Shown: one piece after another, positions 9,405 through 16,943 of the stretch | Layout: every line of letters starts with the position of its first letter | Position numbering within the stretch: the stretch's first letter is position 1 | NCBI GenBank assembly: GCA_016200135.1 | Contig: JACQFI010000124.1 | Span: forward strand, 1 to 64,000 | Direction of reading: 5' to 3' | DNA: 64,000 nucleotides | DNA from: Planctomycetota bacterium | GTDB lineage: Bacteria > Planctomycetota > SZUA-567 > H5-PLA8 | Notes under the pieces: model-generated | What the model was told of the DNA's origin: nothing | Database searches by the model: none | What the model saw: the letters and a program-made list of their open reading frames with translations, nothing else | Translations under genes and position numbers: made by a program

Positions 9405-9519
9405 CAGGATAGGCAAGATGGATAGGATGGAAACTCGAACGAGAGAAACCTGTTTCTGAAGAGCTAGGTTATAATGGGACCACATGAATAATAATCCTAA
9501 CCATCCTGCCTATCCTGTT
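9403..9519. repeat. Imperfect long inverted repeat spanning a gene start
   Basis: Arms 9403-9428 and 9494-9519 are reverse complements over 26 bases with two mismatches; the unit is an AGGATNGGNAGGATGG-like purine repeat. The left arm starts in the VWA stop codon, and the right arm is read as codons 4-12 of the next gene, giving its odd Asn/Pro-rich N-terminus. As RNA it could fold into a long stem sequestering the start of the next gene. Confidence 0.7.
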
Positions 9520-10113
9520 CCGGTTTCGCTCCCGCCGCTCGCGGAATTTCTGCGCTGGCTGGCGGAGATGCCGGACGCGTTTCGCAACGAGCCCTACGGT
9601 TTTCCGCAAGGGCGCACACGCACGAGCGCGGTGGTGCACGATCTTTTCGAGACGGTGGCGGCTGCCAGGCCGGGGGCGGATTTTCTGCGCCAGTTTGCGG
9701 CGGCAAAGCCGAACGAACTCGAACGCAACCGCCTGCGCTGGGTGCTCGCGGCGTGCCACCTGCTCTGGCATCCGGCATTAAGAAACCGCGCGCTGAAAGG
9801 CGTGCCGCTGACGGCGCTGGAGAAACTCTTCCTCCAGGACCTGGCGATGCTCGCGTCGGTGGCCAACGTGGACGGACTCTTTCAGGTCGAGGAGCGCCGC
9901 GAGGAACTGATTCGCCGCGCGTTCGAGACGCTGGGCTTGCGCCTGCCCGGCGAGTCCGAGGCTGAGGCGCGCGACCGGCTCACGCAGGTCGATTCGGTCG
10001 AGCGCAAGCGGCTCATGGCGGAGATCGCCAAGCGCCAGGAGAAGCTGCGCAAGGAGGAAGAAGTCCGCCGCAAGGCTCAGGAGGAGGCCGCGAGCAAGGG
10101 CCCGCGCGAGTAA
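9484..10113 (+). CDS. Small charged protein, last gene of the AAA+/VWA cassette
   Basis: 209 residues, unrecognised. The first dozen residues are encoded by a dispersed repeat arm. The middle is helical, and residues about 170-205 form a strongly charged probable coiled coil (EIAKRQEKLRKEEEVRRKAQ). No signal peptide or membrane segment is visible. A TATAAT hexamer at 9470-9475 lies only 8 bases before the ATG, so a leaderless transcript is possible, but no convincing -35 box is present. It follows the VWA gene by 79 bases and may belong to the same system. Confidence 0.7.
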   Translation: MNNNPNHPAYPVPVSLPPLAEFLRWLAEMPDAFRNEPYGFPQGRTRTSAVVHDLFETVAAARPGADFLRQFAAAKPNELERNRLRWVLAACHLLWHPALRNRALKGVPLTALEKLFLQDLAMLASVANVDGLFQVEERREELIRRAFETLGLRLPGESEAEARDRLTQVDSVERKRLMAEIAKRQEKLRKEEEVRRKAQEEAASKGPRE

Positions 10114-10117
10114 CGCC

Positions 10118-10873
10118 TCACGCCACGGGCGGATCCTGGTAACGGTTGATGCCGAAGCGGTCCTCGCCGTGAACCAGGATCGCGTTGTGGCCCGGAAAAA
10201 GCGGCGGGCCTTCCTGATTCAGTTTGACGAACGGCAGCGTGAGCCGCGCCGCGAGCCCCATGCGCCGCTTGTTCGAGACGTTCTTGTTCGACTGGTGCAG
10301 CGTGCGCTCGTTAAAGAAGAAGAACTCGCCGGGCTGCAGGACCATGCGGACGGCCTTGTTCACGTCGATGCCCTGCATCTGCGCCATCTCGCTGAAGGCC
10401 ATGCCCTCCGTGGCCTTCACGTGCTGGAGAATTTTCTTGTGCGAGCCGGGAATGATGCGCACGCAGGAGTTCTCCTCGGTGCACGCGTCGATGGCCATCC
10501 ACGCCGAGAGGTTGAGGTGCGGGTTGAGCGGCCAGTAGTTGAAGTCCTGGTGCCAGGGGATCTCACCGCCGCCGGGCTGCTTCGTCCAGAAGTTGCTGCT
10601 CCAGATGACGATGTCCGGCCCGAAGAGCGCGGTCATGCGCTCGATGATGGCGGGATGCGTGACGAGGTCGTAGATCAGGCGGCAATCGAGGTGGCGGCAG
10701 TGTTCGCGGCTGCGCGGATTCGGGCCGTCCTTGGTGAGGACCTCGCGTTCGATGCGTTCGCGGAACGCGGCCATCTCGGCCGGCGTGCAGAGCGCGTACG
10801 GCCCGAGGTAACCTTCTTCGTGAAAGCGCAGGACATCCTGTTTGGAGAGCGTGCAGGCGGCGGCGGTGGTCAC
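10118..10873 (-). CDS. Phytanoyl-CoA dioxygenase (PhyH) family oxygenase, copy 1
   Basis: 251 residues of the Fe(II)/2-oxoglutarate PhyH fold. The iron-binding H-x-D is in PWHQDFNYW, the distal His in RTLHQSNKN, and the 2-oxoglutarate arginine is probably in RRMGLAARLTL. Members hydroxylate small organic substrates; the substrate is unknown. GTG 10873 is chosen because AGGAG lies 7 bases upstream and homology-like sequence begins right after (TLSKQDVLRFHEEGY). It is divergent from an AraC regulator, an arrangement seen again at 42-44 kb, so it is likely controlled by that regulator. Confidence 0.88.
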   Translation of the reverse strand: MTTAAACTLSKQDVLRFHEEGYLGPYALCTPAEMAAFRERIEREVLTKDGPNPRSREHCRHLDCRLIYDLVTHPAIIERMTALFGPDIVIWSSNFWTKQPGGGEIPWHQDFNYWPLNPHLNLSAWMAIDACTEENSCVRIIPGSHKKILQHVKATEGMAFSEMAQMQGIDVNKAVRMVLQPGEFFFFNERTLHQSNKNVSNKRRMGLAARLTLPFVKLNQEGPPLFPGHNAILVHGEDRFGINRYQDPPVA

Positions 10874-10941
10874 GGAGGGTCTCCTTTTTGTTTGGCTTAA
10901 AACGCATACATCAACGAGAGATAACTTATCCTGAATTGGGC

Positions 10942-10971
10942 TTGAGTCCCATAGCATCAATAGTATATAAT
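10942..10971 (+). promoter_or_regulatory. Sigma70-like promoter for the AraC gene
   Basis: TTGAGT (10942-10947) and TATAAT (10966-10971) are separated by 18 bases, giving a start site near 10978 and a short leader before GTG 10995. It lies in the 121-base gap between the divergent PhyH and AraC genes. Confidence 0.5.
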
Positions 10972-10994
10972 TTGCATTGAAACGGAGATATCTT

Positions 10995-11846
10995 GTGACG
11001 GAATTTATCTCGTTCCGTACGCGAAAACTGGCGCCGGAGCGCTTCTTCGAGGCGCTGGCAAACCCGCGCGTGAACGTGCGGATCGCGGGCTGTTCGCGCT
11101 CGACGACGTACAAAGGCTGGGTCGTGCAGCGGCGCATGATCCCGGAGCACCTCGTCTATCTGCTCGCCGAGCACGGCGTGGAAGGGCGCGTGGCGGGCAA
11201 GCCGGTGCGCCTCGACCCGGGATGCTTCGTGTGGGTGATGCCCGGCGCGGCGCACGAATTCCGCGTCTTGCCGGGGCGCGCGGAGTTCGTGGTGTACTAC
11301 ATGAAGCTGACCGCGGCCGAGCGCGGGGACGACCGCTGCCTGCGGCTGACGCAGGACTTTGTCTTTGCAAAGAACGCGCAGGCGCTCCAGCCGTACTACG
11401 AAGCTTTGTTGGACGAGGCGCGCGCGCCGATGGCGTATGGCGAGGCGCGCCGGCGCAGTCTGCTGGCGCTGCTCTTCAGCGGAGCGCTGCGGCTTGCGGC
11501 GGGGCCCGAGGGCAAGGGCCCGGTCTTCGACGACCGCCAGCGGCGGATGCTCGCGGAGTTCATGCAGGCGCATGCGGCGAAGCGGCCGGCGCCGTCGGAC
11601 CTCGCGGCGGAACTGCGCCTGAACCCGGACTACTTCGCGCGGGTCTTTCAGCGAACGTTTGGCGTCTCTCCGCGCGCCTGGATTCTGCGCGAGCGCATGC
11701 GCGTCGCGGCGATGCGGCTGAGCGACTCGAATTTGGGCGTTTCGGAACTGGCGTATGCGCTAGGCTACAAGGACGTATTTCTGTTTAGCCGGCAGTTCAA
11801 GCAGGTCTTCGGGCGCAGCCCGCGCGCATACCGGAGAGGCACGTAG
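10995..11846 (+). CDS. AraC-family transcriptional regulator, copy 1
   Basis: 283 residues with an N-terminal cupin-like sensing region (LDPGCFVWVMPGAAHEF) and a C-terminal AraC double HTH of about 100 residues; the second helix-turn-helix contains SELAYALGYKDVFLFSRQF. I start at GTG 10995 because GGAGA lies 6 bases upstream; an in-frame TTG at 10977 lacks one. It probably activates the divergent PhyH gene in response to a small ligand. Its TAG is directly followed by the ATG of the ligase gene, implying one transcript with ligase and pnuC. Confidence 0.9.
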   Translation: MTEFISFRTRKLAPERFFEALANPRVNVRIAGCSRSTTYKGWVVQRRMIPEHLVYLLAEHGVEGRVAGKPVRLDPGCFVWVMPGAAHEFRVLPGRAEFVVYYMKLTAAERGDDRCLRLTQDFVFAKNAQALQPYYEALLDEARAPMAYGEARRRSLLALLFSGALRLAAGPEGKGPVFDDRQRRMLAEFMQAHAAKRPAPSDLAAELRLNPDYFARVFQRTFGVSPRAWILRERMRVAAMRLSDSNLGVSELAYALGYKDVFLFSRQFKQVFGRSPRAYRRGT

Positions 11847-13292
11847 ATGGCACGCAAGGCGACTGCGCAAAAGACTCGCGCCGCAAAGAGCGCCGGCGGC
11901 GTTCCTGCGGACCTGCGCGCACGCAATCCGCTGATCACGCCGCGCGCCGCCAAACTGCTTCACGACATGAAGGAACACCCCGACGCGCCGAAGTGGAACT
12001 ACACCTGCGGCGACCGCATCACGCGCGAGGACTGCGAGGCCGTAGCGGCCTTCCGCGCAGAACTCTTCTCCGCGCGCGAACCGCGTAAGCCGGGCGCGCC
12101 GCCACTGGAGATCGTGCGGCGGATTGCGGCGCAGGCGCCGCATTCGGAGTGGCTGCGCAAACGCATCGGCGCGGGCGTGGACCTGGTTCGCGATTGGGAC
12201 GCGCTGCCGTGCATGACGCGCGAGGACTTCAGCCGCGACATGGGCTACGTGATGCCCGACGGCTGCGACCTCGACAATATGTACGTCTACGATACCTCGG
12301 GCACCACCGGCCACGTGCTGTTTGTGCCCAACAGCCCGCGCGCGGTCTCGAGCTACCTGCCGCTGCTCGAGTTTGCGATGGCGCGGCACGGCGTGCGGGT
12401 GAAGTTCTCCGAGGAGAAAGCCGGCTGCATCCTGGTCTGCGCGCAGGCGCACACGATCGCCTACGCGTCGGTGCACGCGGTCTGGAACAATTCCGGCTAC
12501 GCGAAGGTGAACCTCAAGCCGTCCGAGTGGCCGAAGGCGGACAGCGCCAAGCGCTACTTCAAGGACTTCAACCCGCCGGTGCTCTGCGGCGACCCCGTCG
12601 CGTTTGTGGAACTGATGCGGCAGGGCATCCCGGCGAAGCCAAAGGCGCTGCTCTCGACCGCGCTGGCTCTTGCGCCGGAGGTTCGCAAGCGGCTTGAGAA
12701 GCATTTCAAGTGCCCGGTGATCGACACGTACTCGCTCAACGAGACCGGCCTGATCTCGTACGCGTGCCCGAAGGGCTTCCACCACGTGCTGCCGCACGAT
12801 CTTCACGTCGAGACGCTGGGCGCGGATGGCCACGCGGTGAAGCCGGGCGAGCGCGGCGAGATCGCGGTGAGCGGCGGGCGCAATCCGTTCGTGCCGCTGC
12901 TGCGCTACCGCACGGGCGATTGGGCGTGCCTGGAGTACAAGCCCTGCGCCTGCGGCGATGCCCTGCCGCGGCTGCTCGACCTCGAGGGCCGCGCGCCGGT
13001 GCTCTTCCGCGCCGCCGACGGCAGCGCGGTAAACAACGTCGATCTCTCGCGAGTGCTGCGCAAGTATCCGGTGGTGCAGTTCCGCTTCGAGCAGAAGAAA
13101 GATGGCGCGTGCGCGTTGCAGGTCCGGCCGATTCCGGACTCGCCCAGCGGCTGGACGGAGCGGGCCAAGCGCGAGCTCGCCGAGCTCTTTGGCGGCCAGC
13201 CGGTCAACGTGCGCATCGACGAGCAGCTCGGCGCGCGCGCGAAGGGCGGGAAAGTGGTTCCGTACGTGAGCGCGTACACGTTGGAGAAATGA
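11847..13292 (+). CDS. Adenylate-forming ligase, phenylacetate-CoA ligase-like
   Basis: 481 residues. The phosphate-binding loop YDTSGTTGH lies near residue 148; a later RYRTGDWACLEYKPCACG segment and DLEGRAPVLFR match the hinge region of phenylacetate-CoA ligase/CapK-type enzymes, where a C-x-C-G pattern is common. Such enzymes activate a carboxylate with ATP, usually to a CoA thioester. The substrate is unknown. GGAGAGG in the end of the AraC gene serves as ribosome site and the two genes abut without a gap; the stop similarly touches the pnuC start. Confidence 0.8.
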   Translation: MARKATAQKTRAAKSAGGVPADLRARNPLITPRAAKLLHDMKEHPDAPKWNYTCGDRITREDCEAVAAFRAELFSAREPRKPGAPPLEIVRRIAAQAPHSEWLRKRIGAGVDLVRDWDALPCMTREDFSRDMGYVMPDGCDLDNMYVYDTSGTTGHVLFVPNSPRAVSSYLPLLEFAMARHGVRVKFSEEKAGCILVCAQAHTIAYASVHAVWNNSGYAKVNLKPSEWPKADSAKRYFKDFNPPVLCGDPVAFVELMRQGIPAKPKALLSTALALAPEVRKRLEKHFKCPVIDTYSLNETGLISYACPKGFHHVLPHDLHVETLGADGHAVKPGERGEIAVSGGRNPFVPLLRYRTGDWACLEYKPCACGDALPRLLDLEGRAPVLFRAADGSAVNNVDLSRVLRKYPVVQFRFEQKKDGACALQVRPIPDSPSGWTERAKRELAELFGGQPVNVRIDEQLGARAKGGKVVPYVSAYTLEK

Positions 13293-13961
13293 GTGGACTG
13301 GGCGCACGCATATAACGAATTTCTACTCTGGTGGGCCGCGTGCTCGTGGCTGGAAGTCATCGGCTCCGTGGCCGGACTTGCCTGCGTGTGGCTGTACGGC
13401 AAGGAGAACATCTGGGCGTGGCCGGTGGGCATCGTGAACGCAGGTTGTCTTCTGGTCGTTGTATACGATGCCAAACTTTATTCGGACGTCGTGCTGCAGA
13501 TCGTTTTTCTCGTCCTCACTTTTACAGGCTGGTACGACTGGCTGCACGGCGGACCGCAGAAGACCGAACGCAAGATTGTCGTGCAACTGCCAGGAACTCA
13601 ACGCGCTGCGATGCTGGCGATCACGTTGGCCATCAATCTTGCGGCGGCTTGGTACTTTGCCATTCACACCGACGCGGCCTCTTTCTTTTGGGACGCGTCC
13701 ATCCTTGCGTTCAGCCTTCTGGCGCAATGGCTGCTGAACAAGAAAGTGCTGGGCACTTGGCTCTTTTGGATCGCCGTTAATGTACTTTCGGTCTACGTAT
13801 ACGCCGGAAGGAAGCTCTATCTAATGGCCGTGCTATATGTGATCTTTTTCTTTCTAGCGATTAAGGGTTACTTGGAGTGGAAGCGCATTCTTCGAGCCGC
13901 GGCGGCAGAACCAAAATCCGAACAGGCGCAGGAACTCGCGGCAGCACCGACCACCACCTAG
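13293..13961 (+). CDS. pnuC: PnuC-like nicotinamide riboside/vitamin transporter
   Basis: 222 residues with six to seven membrane segments. The N-terminal SWLEVIGSVAGLACVWLYG and KENIWAWPVGIVNAG, and the later FTGWYDWLHGG, are typical of PnuC-type facilitators, which import nicotinamide riboside or related vitamins coupled to intracellular phosphorylation. No dedicated kinase is next to it, but NAD synthetase is encoded 1.3 kb away on the other strand. GTG 13293 follows the ligase TGA immediately. Its TAG overlaps the stop of the convergent SIS-HAD gene in a shared CTAG. Confidence 0.85.
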   Translation: MDWAHAYNEFLLWWAACSWLEVIGSVAGLACVWLYGKENIWAWPVGIVNAGCLLVVVYDAKLYSDVVLQIVFLVLTFTGWYDWLHGGPQKTERKIVVQLPGTQRAAMLAITLAINLAAAWYFAIHTDAASFFWDASILAFSLLAQWLLNKKVLGTWLFWIAVNVLSVYVYAGRKLYLMAVLYVIFFFLAIKGYLEWKRILRAAAAEPKSEQAQELAAAPTTT

Positions 13962-15091
13962 AGAGCCTTGCGGCTGAGCTTGAGCTTCTTCGCGTCCAGC
14001 CGCGCGAGCACCGTGTCGCAGAGTTCGCGCACGGCCGCGTGGCCGCCCGGTTTGCTCAAGACGAGCTTCGCGACGCCGAGCACCGACGGATGGGCGTCGG
14101 CGACGACCACGGGCAGGCCCACGCGCTCCAGACAGCCCAGGTCGTTGCCGTCGTTGCCGACGTAGACGACCTCGGCCGGCGGGATGCGCTCGCCCTTCAG
14201 GTACGCTTCGAGATACGCGCCTTTGTCTTTCACGCCTTGATGACATGCGAGCTTGAGCTTGCCGCAGCGCGCGGCGACGACGCTGTTCTCTTCGGTGGAG
14301 AGCACCATCATCGGCACACGGGCTTTGCGCATCAGACCGATACCCCAGCCGTCGCTGCGGTTGCAGCGCACGGCCTCTTGGCGGCCCTCGTGCACGAGCA
14401 CGCCGTTGTCGGTCATCACGCCGTCGAAATCGAAGACCACCAACGCGAGGCGCTTGGGCCAGGGATCGGCGGGCGGTTTGGGAGACGGCAGCTTGCCGCC
14501 CTTTCGCGAAGGCTGAAGCAGCGCGGCCTCGACGACTTCGCAGAGCGCGTGGCAGAGCACGAGGTGGACTTCCTGGATGCGCGCGGTCCGGTGCGAGGGC
14601 GCGCAGAGCGCGAGATCGCAGAGTGGCGCGAGCTTGCCGCCGGACTTTCCGGCGAAGCCAATGGTGGCGATGCCGCGTGCGCGCGCGGCCTTCACGGCCT
14701 CAAGGATGTTCGGCGAGTTGCCGCTGGCGCTGAAAGCCAGCAGCACGTCGCCCTTCTGTCCCAGCGACTGCACTTGCCGGGCGAAGAGCTGGTCCGGCGG
14801 GTAATCGTTGACGAGCGCCGTGAGGATGGACGTGTCCGCGGTGAGCGCGATCGCGGGCCAGCCGCCGCGTTCCTGCTCGAAGCGCCCGACAAATTCCGCG
14901 GCGATGTGCTGCGCGTGCGCGGCGAGGCCGCCGTTGCCGCAGAGCAGCACCTTGCGGCCGCCGCGGATCGCGCTTTCCACCCAGTCCGCGGCCGAGAGTA
15001 GCGGCTTGCCGAGCGTCCGCGACGCGACGCGCTGCACGGCGGCGCTCTCAGCCAGCGTGGCGGCGATGCGCTTCGATGCGTCTTTGATCAC
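13958..15091 (-). CDS. SIS (GmhA-like) and HAD (KdsC-like) fusion protein
   Basis: 377 residues in two domains. Residues 1-190 are a SIS sugar isomerase like sedoheptulose-7-phosphate isomerase GmhA: GNGGLAAHAQHIAAEF with E66, SASGNS (121-126) and QEVH with H176 match GmhA catalytic and phosphate-binding positions. Residues 210-377 are a HAD phosphatase of the KdsC/YrbI type, with DFDGVMTD (221-228), a conserved SDGWGIG loop and GNDGNDL. Isomerase and phosphatase are separate proteins in model bacteria. The fusion probably serves nucleotide-sugar or LPS-core precursor synthesis. GTG start with GAGGA 6 bases upstream. Confidence 0.88.
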   Translation of the reverse strand: MIKDASKRIAATLAESAAVQRVASRTLGKPLLSAADWVESAIRGGRKVLLCGNGGLAAHAQHIAAEFVGRFEQERGGWPAIALTADTSILTALVNDYPPDQLFARQVQSLGQKGDVLLAFSASGNSPNILEAVKAARARGIATIGFAGKSGGKLAPLCDLALCAPSHRTARIQEVHLVLCHALCEVVEAALLQPSRKGGKLPSPKPPADPWPKRLALVVFDFDGVMTDNGVLVHEGRQEAVRCNRSDGWGIGLMRKARVPMMVLSTEENSVVAARCGKLKLACHQGVKDKGAYLEAYLKGERIPPAEVVYVGNDGNDLGCLERVGLPVVVADAHPSVLGVAKLVLSKPGGHAAVRELCDTVLARLDAKKLKLSRKAL

Positions 15092-15143
15092 GGAGATTCC
15101 TCAGTTGGGAAAAGCACGGGTTCTGTAAACGCAGGGTACTGCG

Positions 15144-15185
15144 ACCCCCAGCCCTGACCCTCTCCCGCAAGGGGGGAGGGGAATT
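15144..15185. repeat. GC-rich palindromic dispersed repeat, copy 2
   Basis: CCCTCTCCC, a GCAA loop and GGGGGGAGGG form a hairpin, flanked by the same CCCC..GGGGAATTG context as copy 1 at the window start. It lies between the nadE stop and the SIS-HAD start, both on the minus strand. Confidence 0.6.
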
Positions 15186-15207
15186 GGAATGCGTTCGTCC
15201 CTCCCGG

Positions 15208-16848
15208 CTACTCTTTGCGCGCGATGACCATGCGCCATCCGGAGCCGAACGCGCGGTCGGTGACTTTCAAGCCCGGCGCGGTCTGCTTGCGCTTGAACTC
15301 GGCGTTCTTCACCAGCCGCATCACCTTGTTGACGACCTCGGGGTCGTAGCCTTCGGCGATGATCTGCTGCCCGGATTTATGCTGCTCGACGTGGCGCTCC
15401 ACGATCTGGTCGAGCAGGTCGTATTCGGGCAGCGAGTCCTGGTCTTTCTGGTTCGGGCGCAATTCGGCCGAGGGCGCTTTGGTGATGCAGAGTTCCGGGA
15501 TGATCTGCTTGCCGCGGGATTTATTCAGCCAGTTGGAGACGCGGTAGACCATGGTCTTGGGCACGTCGGCGATCACGCCCAGGCCGCCGCTCATGTCGCC
15601 GTAGAGCGTGCAGTAGCCGACGGCGATCTCGGACTTGTTGCCTGTGGTCAGCAGCATCGAGTTGTACTTGTTGCTGAGGGCCATCAGCAGCGTGCCGCGG
15701 ATGCGCGCCTGCAGATTCTCTTCGGTCACGTCCTTGTTCTTGCCCGCGAAGGCGGCCTTGAGCGTCTCTTCGTACGCCTGCATCGAAGGCGTGATCGCGA
15801 GCTTGAGCGTCTTGATGCCCAGGTTCTGCGCGAGATCGACCGAGTCGTCGATGCTGCCTTGGCTCGAATAGGGCGAGGGCATCATCACGCCGAGCACGTT
15901 CTCGGGACCGAGCGCCTCGACGGCGATGGCCGCGACGAGGCTTGAGTCGATGCCGCCGGAGAGCCCCAGATGCACGCGCTGGAAGCCGCATTTGCGGACG
16001 AAGTCGCGCAGGCCGAGCACCAGCGCCTTCCAGATCTCTTCTTCAATGCACGAGACATCCGGCGCGAGATCGCCCTTACCCGAATCCAGATCCACCAGCA
16101 CCAGGTCGTCTTCGAATGCCTTGCCGCGCGCGATGGACTTGCCCTGCGCGTCGAAGGCGCAGGAGCGTCCGTCGAAGATCAGGTCGTCGTTGCCGCCCAC
16201 CTGGTTGGCGTAGACCACGGCCAGCTTGTGTTGTTTTGCCAGGTTCGAGAGCATCTTCTCTCGCACGGCCTGCTTGCCGGCGGTGAAGGGTGAGGCCGAG
16301 AGGTTGACGAGGATCTGCGCACCGGCCTTGGCGATGCGTTCGACGGGATCGACCTTATAGCGGCGCTGCTTCCAGAAAGACTTGTCGTTCCAGACATCTT
16401 CGCAAATGGTGACGCCGATCTTCCTGCCGCCGAGTTCCAGCAGGGGATTCTCCGCGTAGGGCTCGAAGTAGCGGTCCTCGTCGAAGACGTCGTAGGTCGG
16501 CAGGAGCGTCTTGCGGAACTTCGCGCCGATCTTGCCGCCCTGGATCAAGGCCGCGCAATTGAAGAGCGGACGGCCTTCGGTGCTGGGGTTGGGTTCGGCC
16601 ATGCCGACGAGCACGGCGGGGCCGCTGGCGAGTTCCTCGGCCAGCGCGGCGAGCGTCTCCCAACTGCGCTTGATGAAATCGGTATGCAGCAGCAGGTCGC
16701 GCGGGAGGTACCCGGGCAGGGCCAGTTCGGGCGTGAGGACCAGGTCCGCGCCGCGATCCTGCGCCGCGCGCACGCCGGCGGCGATCTTCTGGCGGTTCCC
16801 GGCCAAGTCGCCAACGGTGGGGTCCATCTGCAGCAGGGCTATCTTCAT
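15208..16848 (-). CDS. nadE: Glutamine-dependent NAD+ synthetase
   Basis: 546 residues. The N-terminal nitrilase-type glutaminase domain shows the Glu-Lys-Cys triad in TPELALPGY, FRKTLLPTY and GVTICEDVW. The C-terminal synthetase domain has the ATP loop LGLSGGIDSSL and GNKSEIAVGYCTLYGD. It amidates nicotinate adenine dinucleotide to NAD+ with ammonia from glutamine. I start at ATG 16848, with AAGGAA upstream and the nitrilase strand (MKIALLQMDPTVGDL) directly after. It appears to be a single gene upstream of the SIS-HAD gene with a repeat between. Confidence 0.95.
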   Translation of the reverse strand: MKIALLQMDPTVGDLAGNRQKIAAGVRAAQDRGADLVLTPELALPGYLPRDLLLHTDFIKRSWETLAALAEELASGPAVLVGMAEPNPSTEGRPLFNCAALIQGGKIGAKFRKTLLPTYDVFDEDRYFEPYAENPLLELGGRKIGVTICEDVWNDKSFWKQRRYKVDPVERIAKAGAQILVNLSASPFTAGKQAVREKMLSNLAKQHKLAVVYANQVGGNDDLIFDGRSCAFDAQGKSIARGKAFEDDLVLVDLDSGKGDLAPDVSCIEEEIWKALVLGLRDFVRKCGFQRVHLGLSGGIDSSLVAAIAVEALGPENVLGVMMPSPYSSQGSIDDSVDLAQNLGIKTLKLAITPSMQAYEETLKAAFAGKNKDVTEENLQARIRGTLLMALSNKYNSMLLTTGNKSEIAVGYCTLYGDMSGGLGVIADVPKTMVYRVSNWLNKSRGKQIIPELCITKAPSAELRPNQKDQDSLPEYDLLDQIVERHVEQHKSGQQIIAEGYDPEVVNKVMRLVKNAEFKRKQTAPGLKVTDRAFGSGWRMVIARKE

Positions 16849-16943
16849 CGGGGGTTCCTTGTGGCAGGCTGAAGGGACGACTATAGTGAGGCCTTGCGGC
16901 ATTTCAAATCGACTCCCAAGGGCTGCGCGCGAGGGTTCCCACG

